From Clostridium sp. AM22-11AC (GTDB lineage Bacteria; Bacillota; Clostridia; Lachnospirales; Lachnospiraceae): DNA of 43,852 bases. The notes under the pieces are model-generated. The model ran no database searches and had not been told where the DNA came from. It saw only the letters and a program-made list of their open reading frames with translations. Shown one piece after another: positions 24,954 to 34,242 of this stretch (positions are counted from its first letter, which is position 1; each line of letters starts with the position of its first letter). Location: NCBI RefSeq assembly GCF_003473545.1, contig NZ_QUCM01000026.1, positions 1 through 43,852 of the forward strand. Reading direction: 5' to 3'. The position numbers and the translations under genes are program-made.

Positions 24954-26482
24954 TTACAGGTGTGATTAAAAATAAAGTAGATAAAATCTGGACGGACATC
25001 TGGGCGGGCGGCATTACCAATCCTCTAACCGTCATCGAACAGCTGACCTATCTTATGTTTATCCGCTCTCTGGACGAAAAAGAGCTGGAAACGGAAGAAT
25101 TTGAGCATATGACTGGCGAGAAGATGGAGAAGATTTTCCCCCAGTCTGCCGTTGGACAGTCCATGCGCTGGAGTAAATTCAAGAACAACGATCCCCGCGA
25201 TATTTTCAATGTAATTTCCCAGCGGGTCTTCCCTGCCATCAAAAACATGAAACATGGCCGCCTGCCGGACTTCACCGAGCAGGGGGAACTGGTGGAAATC
25301 GCCGACGATTCCAGCAGTGATGTGCAGAATGAGACGGCCTTTGCCCGGTACATGAGCGATGCGATGTTCCTGATTCCTACGCCGCAGGTGTTGCAAAAAA
25401 TCATCACAGGGTTGGATGACCTGTATGAGCATGACATTGCCGATCTGGATATGCAGGGCGACTTGTACGAGTACATGCTGGGCAAACTGGCCACCGCTGG
25501 GCAGAACGGCCAGTTTCGCACTCCCAAGCACATCCGGGAAATGATGGTGGAGTTGTTGCAACCCACCCCGGATGACACCATCTGCGACCCGGCCTGCGGC
25601 ACGGCAGGCTTTCTGGTCTCCGCTGCGGAGTACATTCGCAACCACTACGAGGATACCATGACTTCCGAGCAGTGGGAGCACTTTGCTGGGGACGCCTTCA
25701 CCGGCTTTGACACAGACCGCACCATGCTGCGCATTTCTGCGATGAACCTGATGCTGCACTCCATCAGCCACCCGGAGATCGACTACAAGGACAGTGTTTC
25801 CAAGCAGAATCAGATCAGCGATAAGTTTACCATGTGTCTGGCAAATCCGCCTTTCAAGGGCACCGTGGACGCGGAAAGCATCAACGACAACCTGAAAGCC
25901 GTGACCAACACCAAAAAGACCGAGCTGTTGTTTCTGGCGCTGTTCCTGCGGATGCTGAGAAAGGGTGGTCAGTGCGCCTGCATCGTGCCGGACGGCGTGC
26001 TGTTCGGCTCCTCCAAGGCGCACAAAGCTATTCGCAAAGAACTGGTGGAGAACCATCAGCTGCGGGCGGTGATCTCTATGCCCTCCGGCGTGTTCAAGCC
26101 TTATGCAGGAGTTTCCACGGCAGTGTTGGTGTTCACCAAGACAGGCGCAGGCGGCACCGAAAATGTGTGGTTCTATGATATGAAGTCCGATGGCTTTTCC
26201 TTGGACGATAAGCGCAGCGAGGTGGAGGAGAATGACATCCCCGACATCATCGAGCGGTTCCACCATCTGGACCAGGAAGCTGACCGCAAGCGCACGGAGC
26301 AGAGCTTTTTTGTGCCGAAACAGGAAATTGCGGACAATGACTATGACTTATCCATCAACAAGTACAAAAAGGTGGAGTATGTGCCGGTGGAGTACCCCTC
26401 TACCACAGAACTGATGGCAGACCTGCATGAGCTGGAACTGGAGATTACCGCAGGGCTGGCGGAATTGGAGGAGATGCTATGA
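24950..26482 (+). CDS. hsdM: Type I restriction-modification DNA methyltransferase subunit
   Basis: A 510-aa N6-adenine methyltransferase. The N-terminal helical HsdM_N region spans about 5-150. The SAM-binding motif DPACGTAGFL lies at about 213-222 and the catalytic NPPF at 299-302. The C-terminal segment around 340-400 (CACIVPDGVLFG) is typical. With HsdS it methylates the recognition site; with HsdR it forms the restriction complex. Codon use is GC-rich. It overlaps both neighbours by ATGA junctions. Confidence 0.96.
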   Translation: MITGVIKNKVDKIWTDIWAGGITNPLTVIEQLTYLMFIRSLDEKELETEEFEHMTGEKMEKIFPQSAVGQSMRWSKFKNNDPRDIFNVISQRVFPAIKNMKHGRLPDFTEQGELVEIADDSSSDVQNETAFARYMSDAMFLIPTPQVLQKIITGLDDLYEHDIADLDMQGDLYEYMLGKLATAGQNGQFRTPKHIREMMVELLQPTPDDTICDPACGTAGFLVSAAEYIRNHYEDTMTSEQWEHFAGDAFTGFDTDRTMLRISAMNLMLHSISHPEIDYKDSVSKQNQISDKFTMCLANPPFKGTVDAESINDNLKAVTNTKKTELLFLALFLRMLRKGGQCACIVPDGVLFGSSKAHKAIRKELVENHQLRAVISMPSGVFKPYAGVSTAVLVFTKTGAGGTENVWFYDMKSDGFSLDDKRSEVEENDIPDIIERFHHLDQEADRKRTEQSFFVPKQEIADNDYDLSINKYKKVEYVPVEYPSTTELMADLHELELEITAGLAELEEML

Positions 26483-27600
26483 TGGCGAGGTTAGAAGAAA
26501 TTTGTGCGATAAATATGGGACAGTCTCCGGATTCTTCCACATACAACGAAGATGGTAACGGCCTTCCGTTTTTTCAGGGAAATGCAGATTTTGGAGAGAT
26601 TTATCCTGCGGTTCGTATGTGGTGCTCTGAGCCAACCAAAATAGCACGAGAAAAAGATATTTTAATCTCTGTTCGTGCACCTATTGGTGCGTTGAATATC
26701 GCAAATTGTGAATGCTGTATAGGCCGAGGGTTAGCCGCTTTAACGGTAAACGAGGATATTTGTGCTCAGGAATATTTATGGCATGTGTTATCAGGTAAGG
26801 TTGACGAACTAAATTCCAAGGGTACTGGAAGTACATTCAAGGCCATCAATAAAAAAACTCTTTCTGAAACAGAAATTCCCCTTCCACCCATTGACGAACA
26901 GCGCAAAATTGCAGCGGTGCTGGACAAGGTCAGCGGCCTGATTGCCAAACGCCGCCAGCAGCTGGACAAGCTGGATGAGATAGTCAAGGCAAAGTTTGTG
27001 GAGATGTTTGGAGACCCGGTGGGAAACCCTATGGGGTGGGAGAAAATTGCACTGGGAAAACGATGTGATATAGTTACCGGAAACACGCCCTCGCGTGCTG
27101 ATCCCGAGAATTATGGGAATTTTATTGAATGGATTAAATCAGATAATATCAATACCCCTGCTGTATTGCTCACAGAGGCACAGGAATACTTATCGGAGAC
27201 AGGTTTTCATAAGTGTAGATTTGTAGAGGCGGGCAGCTTGCTTATGACTTGTATCGCTGGAAGCATTAACTGTATAGGCAATGTAGCAGTAACTGATCGT
27301 CGGGTGGCATTTAATCAGCAAATTAATGCTATTGTTCCAAAGCAAGATGATGTGCTGTATTTATATTGGCTTATGCTACTATCAAAGCCTGCAATACATA
27401 GCACCATAAATATGGCACTTAAAGGGATACTAAGCAAGGGACAACTATCAGAAATGGCCTTTCCCTTCCCACCACTAGAACTACAGAATCAATTTTCCGT
27501 GTTTGTAAAGAAAACCGAAAAAACAAAAGCCAACATTAACCGCAGCCTCGAAAAGCTGGAAACGTTGAAAAAGGCACTGATGCAGGAATACTTTGGGTGA
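26479..27600 (+). CDS. hsdS: Type I restriction-modification specificity subunit
   Basis: A 373-aa two-TRD specificity subunit. TRD1 covers about residues 1-135, followed by the central conserved helix region (LPPIDEQRKIAAVLDKVSGLIAKRRQQLDKLDEIVKAKF). TRD2 covers about 185-330, and the final coiled-coil helix region is LELQNQFSVFVKK to ALMQEYFG. The conserved spacers are GC-rich like hsdM while both TRDs are AT-rich, the mosaic expected when TRDs are exchanged. The start overlaps the hsdM stop. No second hsdS copy or recombinase for shuffling lies beside it. Confidence 0.94.
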   Translation: MMARLEEICAINMGQSPDSSTYNEDGNGLPFFQGNADFGEIYPAVRMWCSEPTKIAREKDILISVRAPIGALNIANCECCIGRGLAALTVNEDICAQEYLWHVLSGKVDELNSKGTGSTFKAINKKTLSETEIPLPPIDEQRKIAAVLDKVSGLIAKRRQQLDKLDEIVKAKFVEMFGDPVGNPMGWEKIALGKRCDIVTGNTPSRADPENYGNFIEWIKSDNINTPAVLLTEAQEYLSETGFHKCRFVEAGSLLMTCIAGSINCIGNVAVTDRRVAFNQQINAIVPKQDDVLYLYWLMLLSKPAIHSTINMALKGILSKGQLSEMAFPFPPLELQNQFSVFVKKTEKTKANINRSLEKLETLKKALMQEYFG

Positions 27601-27609
27601 GGTAATAAA

Positions 27610-27801
27610 ATGGAAGAATATAAATTAACACTGGGGATGGAGCCCACAGACGATTATAAAAAAGCAAAGCAGGATTTGATTCAGGCAATGAGATCAATTC
27701 AAAAATTATCCCCTCAACAGCAGCAAATGTTGGCAGAGGAGTTATTTGGAGCAGCAAATGTTATGGTTTTGAGTCAAATACTACGCCAGTATCTGAGGTG
27801 A
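27610..27801 (+). CDS. Small hypothetical protein in the restriction operon
   Basis: A 63-aa mostly helical protein (EPTDDYKKAKQDLIQAMRSIQKLSPQQQQML) with a Gln run at about 37-40. No family recognised. It starts 9 bp after hsdS and ends 9 bp before the next gene, with GTGAGGT as ribosome-binding region, so it is very likely translated in the operon. Its AT-rich composition matches the three following genes and contrasts with hsdM and hsdR. Confidence 0.65.
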   Translation: MEEYKLTLGMEPTDDYKKAKQDLIQAMRSIQKLSPQQQQMLAEELFGAANVMVLSQILRQYLR

Positions 27802-27810
27802 ATATAAAGT

Positions 27811-28578
27811 ATGTTAGAGTTTATAAAAGATAACTGGGCAAACATTTTGCTTATTATCGTAGGTAGCTTTGCCCTTGCAACTTACATATTGCAGGAACGG
27901 AAGAAAAAGATTGATGCAGCTTCTCTTATCGTCCTTCAAATTGATGAATTTCAGGAGCGGTTAAGGGAAATCTCTACGTTCATTGTTGACGGACAATTAA
28001 ACGAAACGGCGTTCTATGAATCACTACCACTGATGGATACGGATTATTGGAACAAGTACAAACATTACTTTGTCCGAAAAATGGACGCGACCAGCTATAC
28101 AGCACTGAATCAGCTATATGAGTATGTGTCAGAGATTCAGGAACAGCAGATGCTCATGAAGTCATTCCAAAAGAATTCCTTTCAGATAACACAAAATGTT
28201 TTGGCAAATATAGAATCGCAGTTTATTGTGGCCGATCTTAATAATGCTTGTACCGGAGTTACAGCGCAAAATATCACTTCTGCTATGGGAAATATGATTC
28301 CGCAAGGCGTTTCGGAAGCAGATCGAAATACGCTTAACGCAATGGTGCAACAAATAGCGGCACAGAATCCCAATTTTGATATGAATCGTTTTTGGAGCCT
28401 CTATAATCAGCAAAGAAATTGGACGAAGTCTATCATTAACCAAGGGGCATTAACTTCTTATACCCCTGTCCAAATTCGTATAAGTTTAGAGAAAATGCTA
28501 AAGAAATATTCGATGCTTGAAATTAGCGGAACAGAAGGCTATCAAATGCTCAAAAAGACTTCTAAACAAAAGTTTTAA
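27811..28578 (+). CDS. Membrane-anchored hypothetical protein, restriction operon cargo
   Basis: A 255-aa protein with one N-terminal membrane helix (WANILLIIVGSFALATYIL, about residues 9-27) followed by Arg/Lys (positive-inside) and a helical soluble part. A polar alanine/glutamine-rich middle (about 145-200) and a basic C-terminus (KKTSKQKF) follow. No enzyme motif recognised. The preceding GAGGTGAATATAAAGT contains the likely ribosome-binding site. Together with the 63-aa gene it may form a unit; both are of unknown function. Confidence 0.7.
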   Translation: MLEFIKDNWANILLIIVGSFALATYILQERKKKIDAASLIVLQIDEFQERLREISTFIVDGQLNETAFYESLPLMDTDYWNKYKHYFVRKMDATSYTALNQLYEYVSEIQEQQMLMKSFQKNSFQITQNVLANIESQFIVADLNNACTGVTAQNITSAMGNMIPQGVSEADRNTLNAMVQQIAAQNPNFDMNRFWSLYNQQRNWTKSIINQGALTSYTPVQIRISLEKMLKKYSMLEISGTEGYQMLKKTSKQKF

Positions 28579-28596
28579 GCAAGTGAGAGGTCTATT

Positions 28597-29271
28597 ATGG
28601 AAGAAGATGTTACAAAGATATATGAGGAATATTCGGAGGAACTTCTGTTTTGCAAATATTTTATAGCTGAAAAGTTAAAACATCATGCTGAGATGGGTAG
28701 ATGTGGAGAAAACATTCTCAAAAAATGTCTCCAGAAACGGTTTCAAATGCTAGAATTTGTTACCGGCTTTATTGCTTGGGCCAATCATCAAAGTCCACAA
28801 TGTGACATCATCGTATGTAGGAAAAATTTTTATAGACGTCAACTAGCCGGAGACATTTTCCTGGTTGAATCAAATGATTGCATAATGGTTATAGAAGTCA
28901 AAGGAAATGCGACCTTGGATGATTTAACAGAAACGATTGAAAAAAATAAATTTTTCCAATTGCATGATGAAACAAAACATATAAAATTAGCGATGTTTGC
29001 TTTTAAAACTCGTATTGGAAAACAACGATTGTATAAAGAGTTCGGTTATAAATATGACAGAAGTACAAAAGGATATATCCAGGAACGGCTTCCAGAAGAA
29101 AAGACATTAGACTATTTTGTATGCTTACATAGAGAGAGCCTAACTAGCTCAGCACGGGATAAACAAGTATTCTTCTTGAAAGATGGGCAAGATCGGCAGT
29201 TCTATGTACTAGATAACCATTTTCCAATAATGCAGAATTTTTCGAGGCTAATACAAAGCTTGCAGAATTAG
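28597..29271 (+). CDS. Putative PD-(D/E)XK nuclease-like protein (DUF6602-like)
   Basis: A 224-aa protein. After an N-terminal helix region containing GRCGENILKKCL (about 40-51), it shows QCDIIVCRKNF (Asp near residue 70) and then VESNDCIMVIEVKGNATLDDL with an E-x-K pair near 103-105. The Glu, Asp and ExK spacing matches the PD-(D/E)XK nuclease core, and the overall look recalls DUF6602 proteins. Nuclease activity is inferred from this motif only. GTGAGAGG (28583-28590) precedes the start. It is the third AT-rich gene between hsdS and hsdR. Confidence 0.7.
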   Translation: MEEDVTKIYEEYSEELLFCKYFIAEKLKHHAEMGRCGENILKKCLQKRFQMLEFVTGFIAWANHQSPQCDIIVCRKNFYRRQLAGDIFLVESNDCIMVIEVKGNATLDDLTETIEKNKFFQLHDETKHIKLAMFAFKTRIGKQRLYKEFGYKYDRSTKGYIQERLPEEKTLDYFVCLHRESLTSSARDKQVFFLKDGQDRQFYVLDNHFPIMQNFSRLIQSLQN

Positions 29272-29355
29272 GGCTAGATAAAATGATGATTTCTTGATCG
29301 ATTTTAGCGCTGAGAAGATTTGAATATAGGAAATATTGGTGGGAGCAACATTGTC

Positions 29356-30342
29356 ATGGAATATACAGAGGTTTTAGACAAGCAAATCACGAGAAAACAA
29401 CATTATGTCCCCAAGGCTTACTTAAAAAACTTTTCTGTGAGTAATCAAAAATCAGAACAAGTTTATGTTGTTTTTGCTAATGATGAAAATGCAAAAATAG
29501 TTTCAATCGACAATATTTGCTGTCGTTCTTACCTATATGATCAAATTGCAATTGATCCAGATAGCAAAACTCATATTTTTGCAGCACCAAATGAGATCGA
29601 GAACAGTTTTATCGAACTGGAAGGCGAATACGCAACAATTATCTCAAAGATAAAAAATGCTTTACGAGATTCAGATGAATTTGAGTTGGTGCGGGTGGAA
29701 ATTGATAAACTAAGGCAATTTATGTCATCACTACTGTTTAGAAACCCTGTTTTTGTACATCTGTCAAATTATACTATTGATACACAATACAAAAACGATC
29801 CGCAGCATATTAAACATGTAAAGGACATTTTTCCTGATGTACCGCAAAATGTTTACCTGTCCATGCTGGCAAACGAGTTTTTGAAGATGAACATTGCTCC
29901 GGATGTTGGCTTGTTTCCTCGGGCTTTGGCTGAGACAATGAAGGAATCGCAACTGTGTATTTTTAAAGCCAAAGGTTCCGTATTTGTTACAAGCGATATG
30001 CCGGTAGTCAATATTTACGGTGAAAAAGATGGTATAGAATATGACTTGCTTGGTATGCCAATTACGCCAGAATTATTTTTAGCGTTTGTCGATACTGTTC
30101 AGCGCGTTCCCAGAATAATCATAATTGATGACAACAGTGTAAAGCGCATGAACAGCAAGCAGATAAATAAAGATCTGTTAATTTCTAACCGTATAGACTT
30201 ATTATCGTATATTGATTTTTCAATAGATGCCGAAAAAGAAGATGATGAACAGGTTTACCAACTACTTCATACAGATAAGGAAACCGCGTTGAAACAATAT
30301 GAGGACATGATGAGTTCAAAAGAAATAAAATACTGGAGATGA
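29356..30342 (+). CDS. DUF4238-family protein
   Basis: A 328-aa protein beginning MEYTEVLDKQITRKQHYVPKAYLKNF; the QHYVPxxYLKNF pattern is the signature of DUF4238. The later segment VFVTSDMPVVN (about 215) and the C-terminal half also fit. The biochemical role is unknown to me; such genes are often met in mobile and defence regions. I prefer the ATG at 29356 (GGTGGGAG 10 bases upstream) to a TTG at 29320. Its stop overlaps the ribosome-binding region of hsdR, so expression is coupled. Confidence 0.8.
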   Translation: MEYTEVLDKQITRKQHYVPKAYLKNFSVSNQKSEQVYVVFANDENAKIVSIDNICCRSYLYDQIAIDPDSKTHIFAAPNEIENSFIELEGEYATIISKIKNALRDSDEFELVRVEIDKLRQFMSSLLFRNPVFVHLSNYTIDTQYKNDPQHIKHVKDIFPDVPQNVYLSMLANEFLKMNIAPDVGLFPRALAETMKESQLCIFKAKGSVFVTSDMPVVNIYGEKDGIEYDLLGMPITPELFLAFVDTVQRVPRIIIIDDNSVKRMNSKQINKDLLISNRIDLLSYIDFSIDAEKEDDEQVYQLLHTDKETALKQYEDMMSSKEIKYWR

Positions 30343-30346
30343 TGTG

Positions 30347-33300
30347 ATGACTAACTTCTCCTTTCTCAAAGCCAAAACTGAATATGCCCTCTTCGCCCCC
30401 GCCTGCATGGAAGCTGAGAAAATTTATGTTTCTGCTCCTGCCATGTGTGCAGTAGGCTGCCGTAAGGCATTGGAGCTGGCAGTAAAATGGGTATATGCAG
30501 CGGACAAGTCCATGAAAATGCCCTACAAAGACAATCTGCAATCCCTCATTCACGAGCCAACTTTCCGCTTCGCTGTGGACTCCGACACTTGGGGCAAGAT
30601 GCCTTTTATCATCAAGTTGGGCAATCTGGCGGTACATACCGAGCGCAGCGTTCAGCCAAGTGATGCGCTTGCTTCTCTGCGCGGTCTGTTTGAGTTTGTG
30701 CAGTGGATCGACTATTGCTATGGCGCGGACTATCAGGAGCGCACCTTCGACGAGAATCTTGTCCCCACCGGAAAGGTGGCGGTGGACACCCAGAAAATCA
30801 AGAAACAGGAAAGTCTGCTGGACCAGAAAGATGCCGAGATCGAGGCGCTGCGCAAGCAAATCGAGCAGATGTCCACCCGATACACCGCCGAAAAGGAGCA
30901 GCATCAGAAGGAACGCACCTTCCAGCCGGAGGACCTCTCGGAATTCAAGACCCGCAAAATCTACATCGACGTGGACCTCAAACTGATGGGCTGGAAGTTC
31001 ACCGGCCCAGATGCTGATGTACAGGAGGAGTATCGTGTGGAGGATATGGCCGGGATGCCAGGTCAGCCTGGCTTCTGCGACTATGTGCTGTTTGGAAAGG
31101 ACGGCCTGCCCTTGGCGGTGGTGGAAGCCAAGCGCACCAGCAAGGACCCAAACATTGGACGCAAACAAGCGGTTTTGTATGCGGATTGTCTGGAACGGAA
31201 ATTTGGCCGCCGCCCCATGATGTTCACCACCAATGGCTTTGAAACCTACTTCTGGGATGACCAGACCGCCCCGCAACGGAAGGTCAGTGGCATTTTCAGC
31301 AAGGATGACCTGCAAAAGCTGATGAACCGGCGCACCGAGCGGATGGATTTGATGGGCGTTTCCATTGATGACAAAATCACTGACCGGTATTACCAGAAGG
31401 AAGCCATCCGGGCGGTGTGCGAACAGATTACGCAGGGGTTCCGCAAGCATCTGCTGGTGATGGCCACCGGCACCGGCAAAACCAGAACCGCGTCCAGCCT
31501 GACCGATGTGCTCAGCCGAGGCAAATGGGTGACCAACATTCTGTTTCTGGCCGACCGCACCGCGCTGGTGAAGCAGGCAAAGGACGATTTCAAGAACTAT
31601 CTGCCGGATATGTCCCTGTGCAACCTCTGCTCCAACAAGGACGACCGGAATGCCCGCATTGTGTTCTCCACCTATCCGACCATCCTCAACGCCATTGATG
31701 ACACCAAGTCCAAGGACGGGCGGCAGCTGTTTACTCCGGCGCACTTCGACCTGATTATCATTGACGAAAGCCACCGGAGCATCTTCAAAAAGTACCGGGC
31801 CATCTTTGAATATTTTGACGCCTTCATGGTGGGTCTGACCGCCACGCCGAAGACCGATGTGGATCGGAACACCTACGACTTTTTCGAGATGGAACACGGC
31901 GTGCCCACCTATGCCTATGATTATGAAACGGCGGTGCAACGGGACCATGTGCTGGTTCCCTATTACAACTACGAGGTCAAGACCCGTTTTCTGGAAGAAG
32001 GCATCTCCTATGATGATTTGTCCGAAGAGGACAAAGAGCGATATGAGGATGATTTCATCGAAGACGGTCAGTTGCCAGACTTTATCCCCTCTGCTGCCCT
32101 CAATAAATTTGTGTTCAACGAAACCACCGTGGACATCGTACTGCAAGACCTGATGGACCGGGGTATCAAGGTGGCGGGCGGCGACCGTCTGGGGAAAACC
32201 ATCCTGTTTGCACAGAACAAACGCCACGCGGAGTTTATTCTGGAGCGGTTCAATAAGCTGTACCCCCAGTACCGGGGCAGCTTCGCCCAGCGGGTCATTT
32301 GCGACGACGCCTATGCCCAGACCATCATTGATGATTTCAAGCAGCCGGAAAAAGAACCGCACATTGCCGTATCGGTGGACATGATGGACACCGGCATCGA
32401 CGTGCCGGAATGCGTCAATCTGGTGTTTTTCAAAAAGGTTCGGTCAAAGGCAAAGTTCTGGCAGATGATTGGCCGCGGCACCCGGCTATGCAAAGGGCTG
32501 GCCTGCGTGGACCAGATTGACGGAACCTATACCGACAAGCGGCGCTTTCTGATTTTTGACTACTGCGGCAACTTCGAATACTTCCGGCAGCACAAAGAAG
32601 GCTACGAAACCAGAGAAACCAAAACGCTGTCGGAAAACATCTTCGGCAAACAAATCAAAGTCGCCATGGCGCTGCAGGAAAGCACCTTTGCCGGTGAGGA
32701 TTATCAGGCATGGCGCAAGGAGATTGTCAACACCTGTCACAAGCAGGTGATAGCGCTCAACTCAGACCTGATTGCCGTAAAATTGCGGATGCAGTATGTG
32801 GAGAAATATAAAAAGCCGGAAGCCTTCGTGTCCATAAGCGAAGGTGACAAGGGCGAGTTGCTCACACAGATTGCACCTCTGGTACGCTCAGACGAGGCTG
32901 ACGAGTTTGCAAAGCGGTTTGATAATTTCATGTATGGCCTAATTCTGGCACACATCGAGCAGATGCCCGCTTTCCAGTATGCAAAAAAGCAACTGTGCGA
33001 CACCGCTTCCCTACTGGAGCGTAAGGCCAGCATTCCGCAGATCAAGGCAAAGTTGCCCATGCTTCAGGAGATTCACACCGATGCATTTTGGGACGCGAAT
33101 GATATTTTGCTGTTTGAGAAGGTTCGGAAGGAGCTGCGGGAGCTGATTCGATTTTTAGATGAAGGTGGCGGAGCACAGAGGCAGATTGTCACCAAGCTGA
33201 CTGACCCGATTATTGACAGTCAGGAGGGCGTCCAACTGGAAGCTGCCTATGACTTTGAAGACTACCGTGCCAAGGTCAATCGCTATGTGAACGAGCATGG

Positions 33301-33724
33301 GAATACGCTGGCCATATATAAGCTGACCCATAATATTCCGCTGGCTATGGGCGATTATCAGGAACTGGAGCGGGTGCTAACTAGCGAATTGGGCAGCAAA
33401 GAAGATTATGCCCGAGAGTTTGGCGACACACCCTTTGGCTTGCTCATTCGCAAGATCGCTAAGCTAGATCATGAAGCGGCTATGCAGGCGTTTTCCGCTT
33501 TTATCAATGACCAATCTCTGAATCAAAAGCAGATTGCTTTTGTAAACAAAATCATCAATCATATTGAGTTGAACGGATATATGGAAAATGTCGCAGAGCT
33601 GACCAAGCCACCGTTTGACAAGCCAATCAGTTTTATCAAATTGTTTGATGCAAAAACCAGAACCGCTTTGATGGAGACTATCAATCAGGTTCGAGAAAAC
33701 GCGGTTCAAATTACAGCGTCATAA
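30347..33724 (+). CDS. hsdR: Type I restriction enzyme motor/nuclease subunit
   Basis: An 1125-aa subunit that translocates and cuts unmethylated DNA. Residues 1-115 resemble DUF4145 (CRKALELAVKWVY), then a coiled coil (about 145-195). The PD-(D/E)XK nuclease comes next (GFCDYVLFGKDG and VVEAKRT, Glu260/Lys262). The SF2 helicase has Walker A ATGTGKTRT (about 370), DESH (about 473), GLTATP (about 497) and the C-terminal motif QMIGRGTRLC. A helical C-terminal domain follows. GGAG at 30335-30338 suits the ATG at 30347. GC-rich like hsdM. Confidence 0.96.
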   Translation: MTNFSFLKAKTEYALFAPACMEAEKIYVSAPAMCAVGCRKALELAVKWVYAADKSMKMPYKDNLQSLIHEPTFRFAVDSDTWGKMPFIIKLGNLAVHTERSVQPSDALASLRGLFEFVQWIDYCYGADYQERTFDENLVPTGKVAVDTQKIKKQESLLDQKDAEIEALRKQIEQMSTRYTAEKEQHQKERTFQPEDLSEFKTRKIYIDVDLKLMGWKFTGPDADVQEEYRVEDMAGMPGQPGFCDYVLFGKDGLPLAVVEAKRTSKDPNIGRKQAVLYADCLERKFGRRPMMFTTNGFETYFWDDQTAPQRKVSGIFSKDDLQKLMNRRTERMDLMGVSIDDKITDRYYQKEAIRAVCEQITQGFRKHLLVMATGTGKTRTASSLTDVLSRGKWVTNILFLADRTALVKQAKDDFKNYLPDMSLCNLCSNKDDRNARIVFSTYPTILNAIDDTKSKDGRQLFTPAHFDLIIIDESHRSIFKKYRAIFEYFDAFMVGLTATPKTDVDRNTYDFFEMEHGVPTYAYDYETAVQRDHVLVPYYNYEVKTRFLEEGISYDDLSEEDKERYEDDFIEDGQLPDFIPSAALNKFVFNETTVDIVLQDLMDRGIKVAGGDRLGKTILFAQNKRHAEFILERFNKLYPQYRGSFAQRVICDDAYAQTIIDDFKQPEKEPHIAVSVDMMDTGIDVPECVNLVFFKKVRSKAKFWQMIGRGTRLCKGLACVDQIDGTYTDKRRFLIFDYCGNFEYFRQHKEGYETRETKTLSENIFGKQIKVAMALQESTFAGEDYQAWRKEIVNTCHKQVIALNSDLIAVKLRMQYVEKYKKPEAFVSISEGDKGELLTQIAPLVRSDEADEFAKRFDNFMYGLILAHIEQMPAFQYAKKQLCDTASLLERKASIPQIKAKLPMLQEIHTDAFWDANDILLFEKVRKELRELIRFLDEGGGAQRQIVTKLTDPIIDSQEGVQLEAAYDFEDYRAKVNRYVNEHGNTLAIYKLTHNIPLAMGDYQELERVLTSELGSKEDYAREFGDTPFGLLIRKIAKLDHEAAMQAFSAFINDQSLNQKQIAFVNKIINHIELNGYMENVAELTKPPFDKPISFIKLFDAKTRTALMETINQVRENAVQITAS

Positions 33725-33730
33725 ACAATG

Positions 33731-33788
33731 AACCAGGCACGGAAATTCACCCTTATTCTGGGTGGATTTTCGTGCCTGGTCTTTTCTG
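33731..33788 (+). terminator. Terminator of the restriction-modification operon
   Basis: ACCAGGCACGGAAATTCACCC pairs with GGGTGGATTTTCGTGCCTGGT through about 20 pairs around a TTATTCT loop, followed by CTTTTCT. Confidence 0.85.
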
Positions 33789-33854
33789 TTCGGGTATGGG
33801 GGCACCATTGTGCAAGAGCAGGATAGATAGCCACTGCACGGACAGGCGAGGTGT

Positions 33855-34021
33855 CCAGAGGGGCAAAGCCCCTTTGGCTCTGGGTCCATCCAATAGGAGC
33901 GAGTAGCATCCATGTTGGCAAAGGGAGTCTAGAGGGGAACAGCGTTCCCCTTGGCGGGAGGTTTCCAAAGGAGGGCAGTGCCTTCCTTGGCACACGACTT
34001 TCCCTCGGAAAGTCTAGTGTG
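33855..34021. repeat. Array of four consecutive hairpins in a gene-free stretch
   Basis: H1: CCAGAGGGGC-AAA-GCCCCTTTGG (33855-33877). H2: AGGGGAAC-AGC-GTTCCCCT (33933-33951). H3: CCAAAGGAGGGC-AGT-GCCTTCCTTGG (33965-33990). H4: CACACGACTTTCC-CTC-GGAAAGTCTAGTGTG (33991-34021). H1-H3 share the design (A)GGGG, loop, CCCC(T)TGG. The interval 33789-34242 contains no supported gene; an open frame of 119 codons there is repeat-derived. Confidence 0.65.
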
Positions 34022-34242
34022 TTATACCTTTGCTTCCGGCTGACGCGGGAAAGGGGTTGGCGGCGTACTCTGCGGTGCGGCAGAGTGTGGCAACAAACGC
34101 TTTTTCGCGGCAGTAGGACAGGCGGATTTTGTGATGTGAGCTACAGCACAAACGCAGGATTTTTGAGAAGCAAAATCCGACTGGCCGGAAAAGGAGGCAG
34201 AGGTATATAAAGCCCCCGTCCCGCCGCAGCGCCGCCTTTGTT

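Noticed and set aside
25025..26266. A 413-codon minus-strand frame opposite hsdM
   Set aside because: A shadow of GC-rich codon use in hsdM, with no start signal and no domain.
30185..32362. A 725-codon minus-strand frame opposite hsdR
   Set aside because: Also a codon-bias shadow of a real gene with all helicase motifs on the plus strand.
33851..34210. A 119-codon frame in the hairpin array
   Set aside because: Encodes the repeats themselves and lacks a credible ribosome-binding site.
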